Origin: Microbacterium sp. T32 | GTDB lineage: Bacteria; Actinomycetota; Actinomycetes; Actinomycetales; Microbacteriaceae | DNA: 64,000 nt | Direction: 5' to 3' | Assembly: GCF_001619615.1 (NCBI RefSeq) | Contig: NZ_LQQP01000077.1 | Coordinates: 108,746-172,745, forward strand | Shown here: piece after piece, positions 33,444 through 41,824 of the stretch | Layout of the letters: each line of letters starts with the position of its first letter | Position numbering within the stretch: position 1 is the stretch's first letter | Notes under the pieces: generated by a model | The model's input: the letters and a program-made list of their open reading frames with translations, nothing else | What the model was told of the DNA's origin: nothing | Database searches by the model: none | Made by a program: the position numbers and the translations under genes

Positions 33444-34436
33444 CTACGCCGCGGGCTCGTCGCCGGGGACGATCGCGACGCTCGGCGAGCGGAACCGCCG
33501 CTGATAGGCCGACGGCGTCGTGCGGTAGCGGTCGACGAACGCGCGTCGGAGGGCCGCGGCGGACGAGAAGCCCGCGGCCGCGGCGGACTCGGCGACCGTC
33601 CGTCCGTTCTCGAGCTGATTGACGGCGAGTTCCAGCCGCAGTGACGCGATGTACGCGCTCGGCGTGACGCCGAGCTCTTCGCGGATGACGCGGGTCAGGT
33701 GCCGCGGGCTGACGTTGACGTGCGCGGCGAGCTCGGTCACGGTCGTCGGCCGGGTCGGGTCGTTCGCGACGTACTCCGCGACCGCCTGCGCGAGGGGCGT
33801 GCGCGGAGCGGGGAGCTTCAGCGCCGCGGAGAACTGCGACTGTCCCGCCGAGCGGCGCATGTACACCAGCAGGTGCTGCGCGACGCTGCGCGCGACGTCG
33901 GTGCCGAGATCCTCCTCCAGCAGCGCGAGTGCGAGGTCGATCCCCGCCGCCACGCCGGCCGACGTGTAGATGTCCCCCTGGCGCGTGTAGATGCGCTCGG
34001 AGTCGACCTCGATGAGCGGGTAGCGGTCGGCGAGCATGTCGGCGAACTTCCAGTGCGTGGTCGCGGGGAAACCGTCGAGCAGGCCCGTCGCCGCCAGTCC
34101 GAACGCGCCGCTGCAGATCGACGCGACGCGGCGCGACCGCTGCGCGAGCGCCAGGATCGCCGCACGCAGCTCCGGGTCGTCGAAGACCGCCGGGGCCAGC
34201 TCGCTGCCGGGGATGATCACGGTGTCGAGCGGCCCGCTGTCGGCCGCCGCGCCATCGACGCCCAAGCGGAGCCCCATGAACGCCTCGACACCCTCACCGT
34301 TCGGCGAGAAGAACAGGATCTCGTAGGCGTCGGTCGCGAGGTTCGCCTCGGAGAACACCTCCGCCGGGCCGACGAAGTCCAATGCCTTCACCCCGTCGAA
34401 CAGGAGGAAGCCGATGCGGCGACGTCCGGCATCCAT
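33444..34436 (-). CDS. GlxA-type AraC regulator with DJ-1/PfpI domain
   Basis: 330 residues, ATG preceded by GGAGG. Residues 1-180 form a class I glutamine-amidotransferase-like DJ-1/PfpI domain (IGFLLFDGVKALDFVGPAEVF, SICSGAFGLAATGLLDG with the nucleophile-elbow Cys, ATTHW). The C-terminal 100 residues are two AraC HTHs (TVTELAAHVNVSPRHLTRVIREELGVTPSAYI, VAESAAAAGFSSAAALRRAF). These proteins act as ligand-responsive activators; the elbow Cys may be a sensor. A second, separate GlxA-type regulator lies at 43394. It diverges from an alpha/beta hydrolase gene at 34628, a likely target. Confidence 0.88.
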   Translation of the reverse strand: MDAGRRRIGFLLFDGVKALDFVGPAEVFSEANLATDAYEILFFSPNGEGVEAFMGLRLGVDGAAADSGPLDTVIIPGSELAPAVFDDPELRAAILALAQRSRRVASICSGAFGLAATGLLDGFPATTHWKFADMLADRYPLIEVDSERIYTRQGDIYTSAGVAAGIDLALALLEEDLGTDVARSVAQHLLVYMRRSAGQSQFSAALKLPAPRTPLAQAVAEYVANDPTRPTTVTELAAHVNVSPRHLTRVIREELGVTPSAYIASLRLELAVNQLENGRTVAESAAAAGFSSAAALRRAFVDRYRTTPSAYQRRFRSPSVAIVPGDEPAA

Positions 34437-34627
34437 GTCGTGTCCTCCGGGTGGTTCACGGGCGAGGGGATTCCACCACCCTCCCACCGATCGGGCCCGG
34501 GCACACGGCGATCTCTTCCGACAGGTGTCGCACGGGAGTCTCGACACCTGCCCCTGCCGGGTCCGGAACCCGGAGCGTACGGTGACCGGCACGGCATCCC
34601 CACCGCCCGCGAGAGGAACGCACCGAC

Positions 34628-35345
34628 ATGTCCGCATCCCCCACCATCGTCCTCGTCCACGGAGCGTTCGCCGACTCCGCGAGCTGGGCCCCCGTCACCC
34701 GTCTGCTGCTGGACAAGGGCTACACCGTGCGCGTGCCCGCCGTGCCCAACCGCAGTCTGCTCGGCGACGCCGAGTACATCCGCTCGGTCGTCGAGCACAT
34801 CGACGGGCCGGTGATCCTCGCCGGGCACTCCTACGGCGGGGCCGTCATCACGGTGGCCGGCGTCGCCGAGAACGTCGTCGGCCTCGTCTACGTCTCGGGC
34901 TACGCGCTCGAGGAGGGCGAGAGCCTCGGCCAGTTGCAGGGCGGCTTCCCCGACTCCGACCTCGCCCAGCACCTCGTGTACACGCCGTTCCCGGTGGAGG
35001 GTGCCGAGGACGGCACCGACGTCTCGGTCGAGATCGCGGCGTTCCCCGACGTCTTCGCCGCCGGCGTCTCGCGCGAGACCACCGAGGTGCTCGCGGTGTC
35101 GCAGCGCCCGCTCGCGGCGCTCGCGTTCCGGGGAGGCCGCGCCCGTCGCCGCGTGGAAGACGAAGCCCGCGTGGGGCATCGTCTCGTCGGCCGACCACAC
35201 CATCAACCCCGACGTCGAACGCTTCGGATACCAGCGCGCGGGCCTCCGTTCGGTCATCGAGCTCGACGCCCCGCACCTCGTGATGCAGTCCCACCCCGCG
35301 GAGGTCGCGAAGGTGATCACCGACGCGATCGCCGAACTGGGCTGA
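34628..35345 (+). pseudogene. Alpha/beta hydrolase (esterase) with single-base insertion
   Basis: ATG 34628 opens MSASPTIVLVHGAFADSASW with the elbow GHSYGG and normal family sequence to ALAF at about 35128. The frame then slips. The true continuation, GEAAPVAAWKTKPAWGIVSSADHTINP and LDAPHLVMQSHPAEVAKVI, lies one base away and ends at 35345. Removing one C in TTCCGGGG (35126-35132) restores a 238-residue enzyme of the EstC / salicylate-esterase-like group with complete triad Ser, Asp (SADHT) and His (QSHP). As read it would lose Asp and His. Both halves are well kept, so the lesion is recent or a sequencing error. It may be regulated by the divergent GlxA-type gene. Confidence 0.82.
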
Positions 35346-35354
35346 GGACTCGCC

Positions 35355-35738
35355 ATGGCGTACGAGGGGAACGGCGCGGCGGCGCAGATCGACACCGCCG
35401 TCGCGCCGAGCGGCACCGGCTGTCTCGAGTGCGATCGCATCGGCGGCTGGTGGGTGCACCTGCGGCGGTGCGCCGCGTGCGGGCACGTCGGGTGCTGCGA
35501 TTCCTCGCTGCACCGCCACGCGACCGCGCACGCCGAGGCCACCGGGCACCGGTACATCCAGAGCTTCGAGCCGGGCGAGGACTGGTGGTGGGACTTCGCC
35601 CTGGGCGAGGCCGTGCAGGGCCCGCCCCTCGCTCCGCCCACCTCTCATCCCGCCGACCAGTCCGTCCCTGGGCCGGCCGACCGCCTTCCCGAGGATTGGG
35701 AGGCGCAGTTGGATGCCGCCCGGCGCGGGGGCGCGTGA
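35355..35738 (+). CDS. UBP-type zinc-finger protein
   Basis: 127 residues, 9 bp after the hydrolase. Cys and His in GCLECDRIGGWWVHLRRCAACGHVGCCDSSLHRHATAHAEATGHRYIQSFEPGEDWWWDF are the full ligand set of a ZnF-UBP domain. Bacteria lack ubiquitin, so the protein is probably a small adaptor or acts with a redox or hydrolytic partner; actinobacterial members are common but unassigned. The C-terminal 35 residues are Pro-rich and disordered. Confidence 0.88.
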   Translation: MAYEGNGAAAQIDTAVAPSGTGCLECDRIGGWWVHLRRCAACGHVGCCDSSLHRHATAHAEATGHRYIQSFEPGEDWWWDFALGEAVQGPPLAPPTSHPADQSVPGPADRLPEDWEAQLDAARRGGA

Positions 35739-35861
35739 AGGGGTCGCCCCGCGCCGCCTCGGCGTGGCGCGGCGTCGGGGCGTGGCATCCGGTGCCCTGT
35801 TCCGGCGACCGGGGTCGGCTGCCGGCGCGGGGCCCGTCCTCGCGACCGGGGCCGGAGGCGC

Positions 35862-36455
35862 TCAGGCCGGGTCGAGGCGCAGGACCGTGGCCGACTCGCC
35901 GACGCGGAGGTCGTCGACGACGCGCAGCGTGCGCGCCACGTCGTCGACGGCCCCGATGACGGTGCCGAAGCGCTCGCGGTCGGCGCACACGGCGGTGACC
36001 GTGACGAAGTGCGCCCCGGTGTCCCACGTGTAGGTCGCGAACGGCGGGGTCCGTGCGTCGGTGGGGAGCGGCATCGCGAGCTTCTCGCCGACGCCGAGGT
36101 GCGGATTGCGGAACGACTCGGTGTCGTCGTACTCCATGGGCATCATCGCGCGGGCGGCGCGCAGCTGCGGCGTCGCCTCCTGCAGCTGCGCCATCACGAC
36201 GAGGAGGTCGGGGTCGCTCCGCCACACCCACACGAGCACGCGCCCGGCGGCGCGGCGCATGAGGAGTGGCGCGGCCTGGCTCGCCACCCAGGCGAAAACA
36301 CCGCTGCCGGGACGCTCGGTCGCGCCGACCGCGCGGTTCGCCTGCGTCAGCAGCATCCGGATCGCCGCCTTGCGGTGGCGCCTCCCGCGCAGGCCCAGCG
36401 AGCCGGTCACGGGGACCCAGAGTGCGGCGGAGGCGTCGGCCTGGAGTCGAGGCAT
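35862..36455 (-). CDS. Hypothetical protein
   Basis: 197 residues. A basic N-terminus (LGLRGRRHRKAAIRMLL) precedes a segment WVASQAAPLLMRRAAGRVLVWVWRSDPDLLVVMAQLQ and a C-terminal domain with FATYTWDTGAHFVTVTAVCADRERFGTVIGAVDDVARTLRVVDDL. The alternating strands and helices suggest a soluble alpha/beta protein. No family is recognised. It is convergent with the zinc-finger gene, and an ABC exporter starts 142 bp beyond its start on the other strand. Confidence 0.65.
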   Translation of the reverse strand: MPRLQADASAALWVPVTGSLGLRGRRHRKAAIRMLLTQANRAVGATERPGSGVFAWVASQAAPLLMRRAAGRVLVWVWRSDPDLLVVMAQLQEATPQLRAARAMMPMEYDDTESFRNPHLGVGEKLAMPLPTDARTPPFATYTWDTGAHFVTVTAVCADRERFGTVIGAVDDVARTLRVVDDLRVGESATVLRLDPA

Positions 36456-36597
36456 GGCCCCAGCCTAGGAGGCCGGATGCCGGGATGCCGGGCCTGTCGT
36501 ACGCCCTCGGCGGAAGCGCTCCCGCAATGTCGGAGGTTCGTGCCACTCTGGTTGTCGCGGTGGCCGCGCCGCACCGATCTGACACCCGGAGAACGCC

Positions 36598-38325
36598 GTG
36601 CTCGGAAAGCTCCTCATCCGCTATCTCTCGCGATACCGCTGGCTCCTCGTCGCGATCCTGCTCTTCCAGGCGGCGTCGGCCGTCGCGACGCTGTATCTGC
36701 CGCGCCTGAACGCCGACATCATCGATCAGGGCGTCGCCCAGGGAGACACGGGCTACATCTGGTCGCGCGGGGCGCTCATGCTGGTCATCTCGCTCGGCCA
36801 GATCGTGGCATCCGTGATCGCCACCTACTTCGCCGCGCGGGCCGCCATGTCCGCGGGGCGCGACATCCGCCGCGACGTGTTCGAGCGCGTGAGCGGGTTC
36901 TCCGAGCGCGAGCTGTCGCAGTTCGGCGCCGGCTCGCTCATCACGCGCAACACCAACGACGTCCAGCAGGTGCAGATGCTGGCGATGATGGGCGCGACGA
37001 TGCTCGTGAGCGCGCCGCTCCTCGCCATCGGCGGCATCATCATGGCACTGCAGCAGGACGTCGGGCTGAGCTGGCTGATCGGCGTCGCCGTCCCGGTCCT
37101 GCTCGTGCTGGTCGCGCTGATCATCGCGCGCATGGTGCCGCTGTTCCGCAGCTACCAGACCAAGCTCGACGCCGTGAACCGCGTCATGCGCGAGCAGCTC
37201 ACCGGCGTCCGCGTCGTGCGGGCGTTCGTGCGCGAGCGCATCGAAGAGGAGCGCTTCCGCGGCGCGAACACCGACATCCTCGTCGTCGGCCGCAAGGTGG
37301 GGTCGCTCTTCGTCCTGCTGTTCCCGCTCGCGATGCTCGTGCTGAACGTCACCGTGGTGGGCGTCATCTGGTTCGGTGGCATCCAGGTGGATGCCGGTGG
37401 TGTCGAGATCGGCACGCTGTTCGCCTTCATCCAGTACGTCGCGCAGATCCTGGGCGGCGTGCTCATGGCGAGCTTCATGACGGTGATGATCCCGCGCGCC
37501 GCGGTGTCGGCCGAGCGCATCGGCGAGGTCCTGGACAGCACCTCGACGCTCGAGCGCCCCGCGAACCCGGTTTCCGCGTTCCCCGCGCCCGGCGAGGTCG
37601 TGTTCGACGACGTCGCCTTCTCGTACCCCGGGGCCGAAGCGCCCGTGGTGTCGGGAATCAGCTTCACGGCCGCCCCGGGCGAGACGGTCGCGATCGTCGG
37701 TTCCACGGGTGCCGGCAAGACCACCCTCATCTCCCTCATCCCGCGCCTGTTCGATGTCACCGGTGGCGCGGTGCGGGTCGGCGGCGTGGACGTGCGCGAG
37801 GCCGACCTCGACGAGCTGTGGCGGGGCATCGGTCTGGTGCCGCAGCGTCCGTTCCTGTTCAGCGGCACGGTGGCATCCAATCTCCGCTTCGGGCGAGAGG
37901 ACGCCACCGACGACGAGCTGTGGCGCGCGCTCGAGATCGCGCAGGGCCGCGATTTCGTGGCCGAGATGGAAGGTGGGCTCGACGCTCGTATCGCCCAGGG
38001 CGGCACGAACGTCTCGGGCGGGCAGCGGCAGCGTCTCGCGATCGCCCGGGCGATCGTCCACCGGCCGCGGGTCCTGGTGTTCGACGACTCGTTCTCCGCG
38101 CTGGACCTGACGACCGACGCCCGATTGCGAAAAGCACTGTGGGACGAATTGCCCGACGTGACGAAGATCGTCGTGGCGCAGCGCGTGTCCACGATCACCG
38201 CGGCCGACCGCATCGTCGTGCTGGAGGACGGCCGCATGGTCGGACTCGGCACGCACGACGAACTGGTGCAGACGAGCCCCACCTACCGAGAGATCGTCGA
38301 GTCGCAGCTGGGGGTGGAAGCATGA
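36598..38325 (+). CDS. Heterodimeric ABC exporter subunit A (degenerate-site NBD)
   Basis: 575 residues from a GTG. A six-helix type IV (exporter) membrane domain is followed by an NBD with Walker A GSTGAGKT (about residue 367), signature VSGGQRQR, Walker B VLVFDDS (about 492) with Asp in place of the catalytic Glu, and Gln in the switch position (VAQRVST) in place of His. This is the pattern of the non-hydrolysing site of TM287/288, BmrC/D and LmrC/D type heterodimers. It overlaps subunit B by 4 bp (ATGA). The pair should export drugs, lipids or peptides. Confidence 0.9.
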   Translation: MLGKLLIRYLSRYRWLLVAILLFQAASAVATLYLPRLNADIIDQGVAQGDTGYIWSRGALMLVISLGQIVASVIATYFAARAAMSAGRDIRRDVFERVSGFSERELSQFGAGSLITRNTNDVQQVQMLAMMGATMLVSAPLLAIGGIIMALQQDVGLSWLIGVAVPVLLVLVALIIARMVPLFRSYQTKLDAVNRVMREQLTGVRVVRAFVRERIEEERFRGANTDILVVGRKVGSLFVLLFPLAMLVLNVTVVGVIWFGGIQVDAGGVEIGTLFAFIQYVAQILGGVLMASFMTVMIPRAAVSAERIGEVLDSTSTLERPANPVSAFPAPGEVVFDDVAFSYPGAEAPVVSGISFTAAPGETVAIVGSTGAGKTTLISLIPRLFDVTGGAVRVGGVDVREADLDELWRGIGLVPQRPFLFSGTVASNLRFGREDATDDELWRALEIAQGRDFVAEMEGGLDARIAQGGTNVSGGQRQRLAIARAIVHRPRVLVFDDSFSALDLTTDARLRKALWDELPDVTKIVVAQRVSTITAADRIVVLEDGRMVGLGTHDELVQTSPTYREIVESQLGVEA

Positions 38326-40352
38326 GCACGCCCGACGCCCTCACCGAGGAAGAACGCGCCGAACTCGAGCTCGCCGAACAGGCGCGCCAGGGTTCCGGCG
38401 ACTGGAACAGCGTCGCGCCCGGCAAGGCCGCGGCTTTCGGCCCGAGCTTCCGTCGACTCCTCGGCCTCCTGCGCCCCTACGCGTGGGCCTTCGCCTTCGT
38501 CTCGTTCCTCGGGGCGATCGGGGTCGTGCTCGCGGTGCTCGCACCGCGCGTCCTCGGGAACGCCACGAACATCATCTTCGAGGGCGTGGTCTCGAAGTCC
38601 CTCGCCCAGGGCTTCCCCGAGGGGACGCCGAAGGACACCGTCGTCGAGGCCCTGCGCTCCGCGGGGCAGGGCGACGTGGCCAACATCGTGGCGGCGATGG
38701 ACAACTTCCAGGTCGGTGCCGGCGTCGACTTCGACGCCCTGCGCATCGTGATCGTGACGGTGCTCGCGATCTACGTGGGCTCGTCGCTGCTCTCGTGGAT
38801 CCAGGGCTACGTCATCAACGTGATCATGGTGCGCACGATGTGGCGCCTGCGCGAAGACGTCGAGGCCAAGATCAACCGCCTGCCGCTGTCCTACTTCGAC
38901 AAGGTGCAGCGCGGCGAACTGATCTCGCGTGTCACCAACGACATCGACAACATCACGCAGACGATGCAGCAGTCGCTCTCGAGCGCCCTCACCTCGGTGC
39001 TGACGGTGCTCGGCGTGCTCATCATGATGTTCAGCATCTCGTGGCAGCTCGCGCTCGTCGCCCTGGTGTCGCTGCCGCTCATGGCCGTGATCTTCGGCGT
39101 CATCGGCCCGCGGTCGCAGAAGGCCTTCGGCGAGCAGTGGAAGAAGGTCGGTCGCCTCAACGCCCGCGTCGAGGAGTCGTTCTCCGGTCATGCGCTCGTG
39201 AAGGTCTACGGCCGTGAGAAGGACGCGCGCGAGAAGTTCGAGGTCGAGAACGAGGAGCTGTTCGAGGCGAGCTTCCGGGCGCAGTTCCTGTCCGGCATGA
39301 TCATGCCCGGCATGATGTTCGTCGGGAACCTCACGTACGTCGGCATCGCGGTCCTCGGGGGTCTGATGGTCGCGGGCGGGCAGATCCGCCTCGGCGACGT
39401 GCAGGCGTTCATCCAGTACTCGCAGCAGTTCACGCAGCCGCTGTCGCAGCTCGGCGGCATGGCGGCGGTCGTGCAGTCCGGCACCGCTTCGGCCGAGCGC
39501 GTGTTCGCGCTGCTCGACGCCGACGAGCAGGACCCGGATGCCGCGGACGCTCCCGCCCACGTCGAGGGGCGTGGCGTCATCGAGTTCGAGTCGGTCCGCT
39601 TCTCGTACACGCCCGACCGGCCGCTCATTCGCGACCTGTCGTTCCGCGTCGAGCCGGGGCAGACCGTGGCGATCGTCGGCCCGACCGGTGCGGGAAAGAC
39701 CACGCTGGTGAACCTCATCATGCGGTTCTACGAGCTCGACGGCGGTCGCATCCTGCTCGACGGGCAGGACATCGCCGAACTCCGTCGCGACGACGTGCGC
39801 TCGCGCACCGGAATGGTGCTGCAGGACCCGTGGCTGTTCGCGGGAACGATCCGCGACAACATCCGGTACGGCCGCGAGTCGGCGACCGACGACGAGATCG
39901 TCGAGGCCGCCGTCGCCACCCGCGTCGACCAGTTCGTGCACTCGCTGCCCGAGGGCTACGACACGGTGCTCGACGAAGACGCGGCGAACGTCTCGGCGGG
40001 CGAGAAGCAGCTCATCACGATCGCTCGTGCGTTCGTGGCGCGGCCGTCCGTGCTGATTCTCGACGAAGCGACGTCGTCGGTCGACACGCGCACCGAGCTG
40101 CTCCTGCAGCAGGCGATGGCGGCCCTCCGCGAGGGCCGCACGTCCTTCGTCATCGCGCACCGGCTCTCCACGATCCGCGACGCCGACCTCATCCTCGTGA
40201 TGGAGCACGGCGACATCGTCGAGCAGGGTTCGCACGACGAGCTCATCGCCGCGCACGGCGCGTACTGGCGGCTGTACCAGTCGCAGTTCGAGGCCGCCGC
40301 GGGCGACGACGCGACCACGCCCGAGGCGGATCCGGCCGCGGCGCGCACCTGA
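38322..40352 (+). CDS. Heterodimeric ABC exporter subunit B (catalytic NBD)
   Basis: 676 residues. A 60-residue cytoplasmic N-terminus rich in Glu/Ala, six helices with a long first extracellular insertion (FEGVVSKSLAQGFPEGTPKDTVVEALRSAG, characteristic of the LmrD/TM288-like partner), then an NBD with Walker A GPTGAGKT (about 453), Walker B VLILDEA with catalytic Glu (about 577) and AHRLST switch His (about 612). Its signature is SAGEKQL in place of LSGGQ, which is the half that faces the degenerate Walker site of subunit A. So one canonical and one degenerate ATP site are assembled. Confidence 0.92.
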   Translation: MSTPDALTEEERAELELAEQARQGSGDWNSVAPGKAAAFGPSFRRLLGLLRPYAWAFAFVSFLGAIGVVLAVLAPRVLGNATNIIFEGVVSKSLAQGFPEGTPKDTVVEALRSAGQGDVANIVAAMDNFQVGAGVDFDALRIVIVTVLAIYVGSSLLSWIQGYVINVIMVRTMWRLREDVEAKINRLPLSYFDKVQRGELISRVTNDIDNITQTMQQSLSSALTSVLTVLGVLIMMFSISWQLALVALVSLPLMAVIFGVIGPRSQKAFGEQWKKVGRLNARVEESFSGHALVKVYGREKDAREKFEVENEELFEASFRAQFLSGMIMPGMMFVGNLTYVGIAVLGGLMVAGGQIRLGDVQAFIQYSQQFTQPLSQLGGMAAVVQSGTASAERVFALLDADEQDPDAADAPAHVEGRGVIEFESVRFSYTPDRPLIRDLSFRVEPGQTVAIVGPTGAGKTTLVNLIMRFYELDGGRILLDGQDIAELRRDDVRSRTGMVLQDPWLFAGTIRDNIRYGRESATDDEIVEAAVATRVDQFVHSLPEGYDTVLDEDAANVSAGEKQLITIARAFVARPSVLILDEATSSVDTRTELLLQQAMAALREGRTSFVIAHRLSTIRDADLILVMEHGDIVEQGSHDELIAAHGAYWRLYQSQFEAAAGDDATTPEADPAAART

Positions 40353-40396
40353 TGCCGTCGGGCGCCGCGGCCGATCGTCCCGCCGCGGCGTCCGAC

Positions 40397-40465
40397 GTGC
40401 CGTCACGCCCGCCGCTGCGTATCGCTGGGTACGCTGCGGCGCCCGCCGTGCCGTCACGCCCGCCG
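40397..40465. repeat. 18-bp direct repeat in exporter-glycosyltransferase gap
   Basis: GTGCCGTCACGCCCGCCG occurs perfectly at 40397-40414 and 40448-40465, 51 bp apart. The gap 40353-40611 has no gene; TACAGT (40544-40549) is a likely -10 for the glycosyltransferase. Confidence 0.7.
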
Positions 40466-40611
40466 TCGCGCCCCGCGCCGCGTAACCCGCCGTCATCCCG
40501 GGCCGGATCGTCGCGGCATCCAGGGGACCGAAAAACCCCTCGGGTACAGTTGGAGCGCGCATGCACCGCACAGTGCGACCCGTTCCGCCGCACAGATAGG
40601 CCTCACCACCC

Positions 40612-41820
40612 GTGACCACTCCTGCGACGCCCGCTCCCTCGTCCTCGGATGACCGCCCGCTCAGGGTGCTGATCGGAGCCGATACCTTCCTCCCGCACGT
40701 CAACGGTGCGGCCCGCTTCGCCGAACGCCTCGCGGCCGGCCTCGTCCGACGCGGACACGACGTCCACGTCGCGGCCCCCAGCGTCGGCCACGGCAACGCC
40801 GGCGTCTTCACCGAGGTGATCGAGGGCGAGCCGATGACGATGCACCGCCTCCCCGCCTACCGGTTCCTCCCGCACGACTGGCTGACGTTCGTCCTGCCGT
40901 GGCGGTCGAAGCACTACGCCCGGCGCGTGCTCGACGAGGTGAAGCCCGACGTCGTGCACATCCAGTCGCACATCGTGATCGGGCGCGGTCTCGCCCGCGA
41001 AGCCCGCAAGCGCGGCATCCCGCTCGTCGCCACGAACCACGTGATGGCCGAGAACATCCTCGACTTCACGACACTGCCCGACTTCCTCGACCGCATCTTC
41101 GTCAAGCTCGCGTGGGCCGACGCGAAGCGCACGTTCGCGCTCACCCGTGCGGTCACCACACCCACGCGCCGGGCCGCAGACTTCCTCGAGTCCACGCTCG
41201 ACATCGACGGCGTCATCCCGATCTCCTGCGGTATCGACCGCGCGAATTACACCGCCGACCTCGAGCCGCGGGACGCGAACCGCATCCTCTTCGTCGGGCG
41301 CCTCACGACCGAGAAGGGCATCGACGTCGTGCTCCGCGCGCTCGCGAAGCTCGACCCCGCTCTGAACGCGACGTTCGACATCGTCGGCGGCGGCGACCAG
41401 CGCCGCAACCTCGAGCAGCTGGCCGCCCAGCTCGGCATCGCCGATCGCGTGACCTTCCACGGGCACACGTCCGAGGAGGAACTGCGCGCCCTCTACACCC
41501 GCGCGAGCGTTTTCGCGATCGCCTCGATCGCGGAACTGCAGTCGATCGCGACGATGGAGGCCATGGCATCCGGTCTGCCGATCGTCGCCGCGAACGCCGT
41601 CGCCCTCCCGCACCTCGTGCACGACGGCGAGAACGGGTACCTGTTCGAGCCCGGCAACGTGGAGGAGCTCACCGCCCGCCTGACCGACGTCCTCACCGCC
41701 GCACCCGAAGAGCGCCGCCGCATGCAGCAGGCGTCGCTCGACGGCGTGCGCGTGCACGACATCGGCCGCACCCTCGACACGTTCGAGGCGCTGTACCGCG
41801 GACGGCCCCTGCCGGAGTGA
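40612..41820 (+). CDS. GT4-family glycosyltransferase (mannosyltransferase-like)
   Basis: 402 residues from GTG. GT-B fold: donor-independent N-domain with LPHVNGAARFAERLAAGLVRRGHDVHV, and C-domain with ILFVGRLTTEKGIDVVLRAL and the nucleotide-sugar EX7E motif in AELQSIATMEAMASGLPIVA. It resembles actinobacterial phosphatidyl-inositol or diacylglycerol mannosyl/glucosyltransferases using GDP- or UDP-sugars on the cytoplasmic face of the membrane. A second GT4 gene follows after 4 bp. The acceptor is not evident. Confidence 0.88.
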   Translation: MTTPATPAPSSSDDRPLRVLIGADTFLPHVNGAARFAERLAAGLVRRGHDVHVAAPSVGHGNAGVFTEVIEGEPMTMHRLPAYRFLPHDWLTFVLPWRSKHYARRVLDEVKPDVVHIQSHIVIGRGLAREARKRGIPLVATNHVMAENILDFTTLPDFLDRIFVKLAWADAKRTFALTRAVTTPTRRAADFLESTLDIDGVIPISCGIDRANYTADLEPRDANRILFVGRLTTEKGIDVVLRALAKLDPALNATFDIVGGGDQRRNLEQLAAQLGIADRVTFHGHTSEEELRALYTRASVFAIASIAELQSIATMEAMASGLPIVAANAVALPHLVHDGENGYLFEPGNVEELTARLTDVLTAAPEERRRMQQASLDGVRVHDIGRTLDTFEALYRGRPLPE

Positions 41821-41824
41821 CCCC

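Noticed and set aside
35317..38256. Minus-strand frame of nearly 1000 codons
   Set aside because: Low-complexity translation opposite the ABC exporter subunit A and other real genes; no domains.
40353..40611. Small gene between exporter and glycosyltransferase
   Set aside because: Frames are Pro/Arg-rich with direct repeats and no ribosome site.
38283..40811. Minus-strand frame of over 800 codons
   Set aside because: Shadow of ABC exporter subunit B; composition without any recognisable domain.
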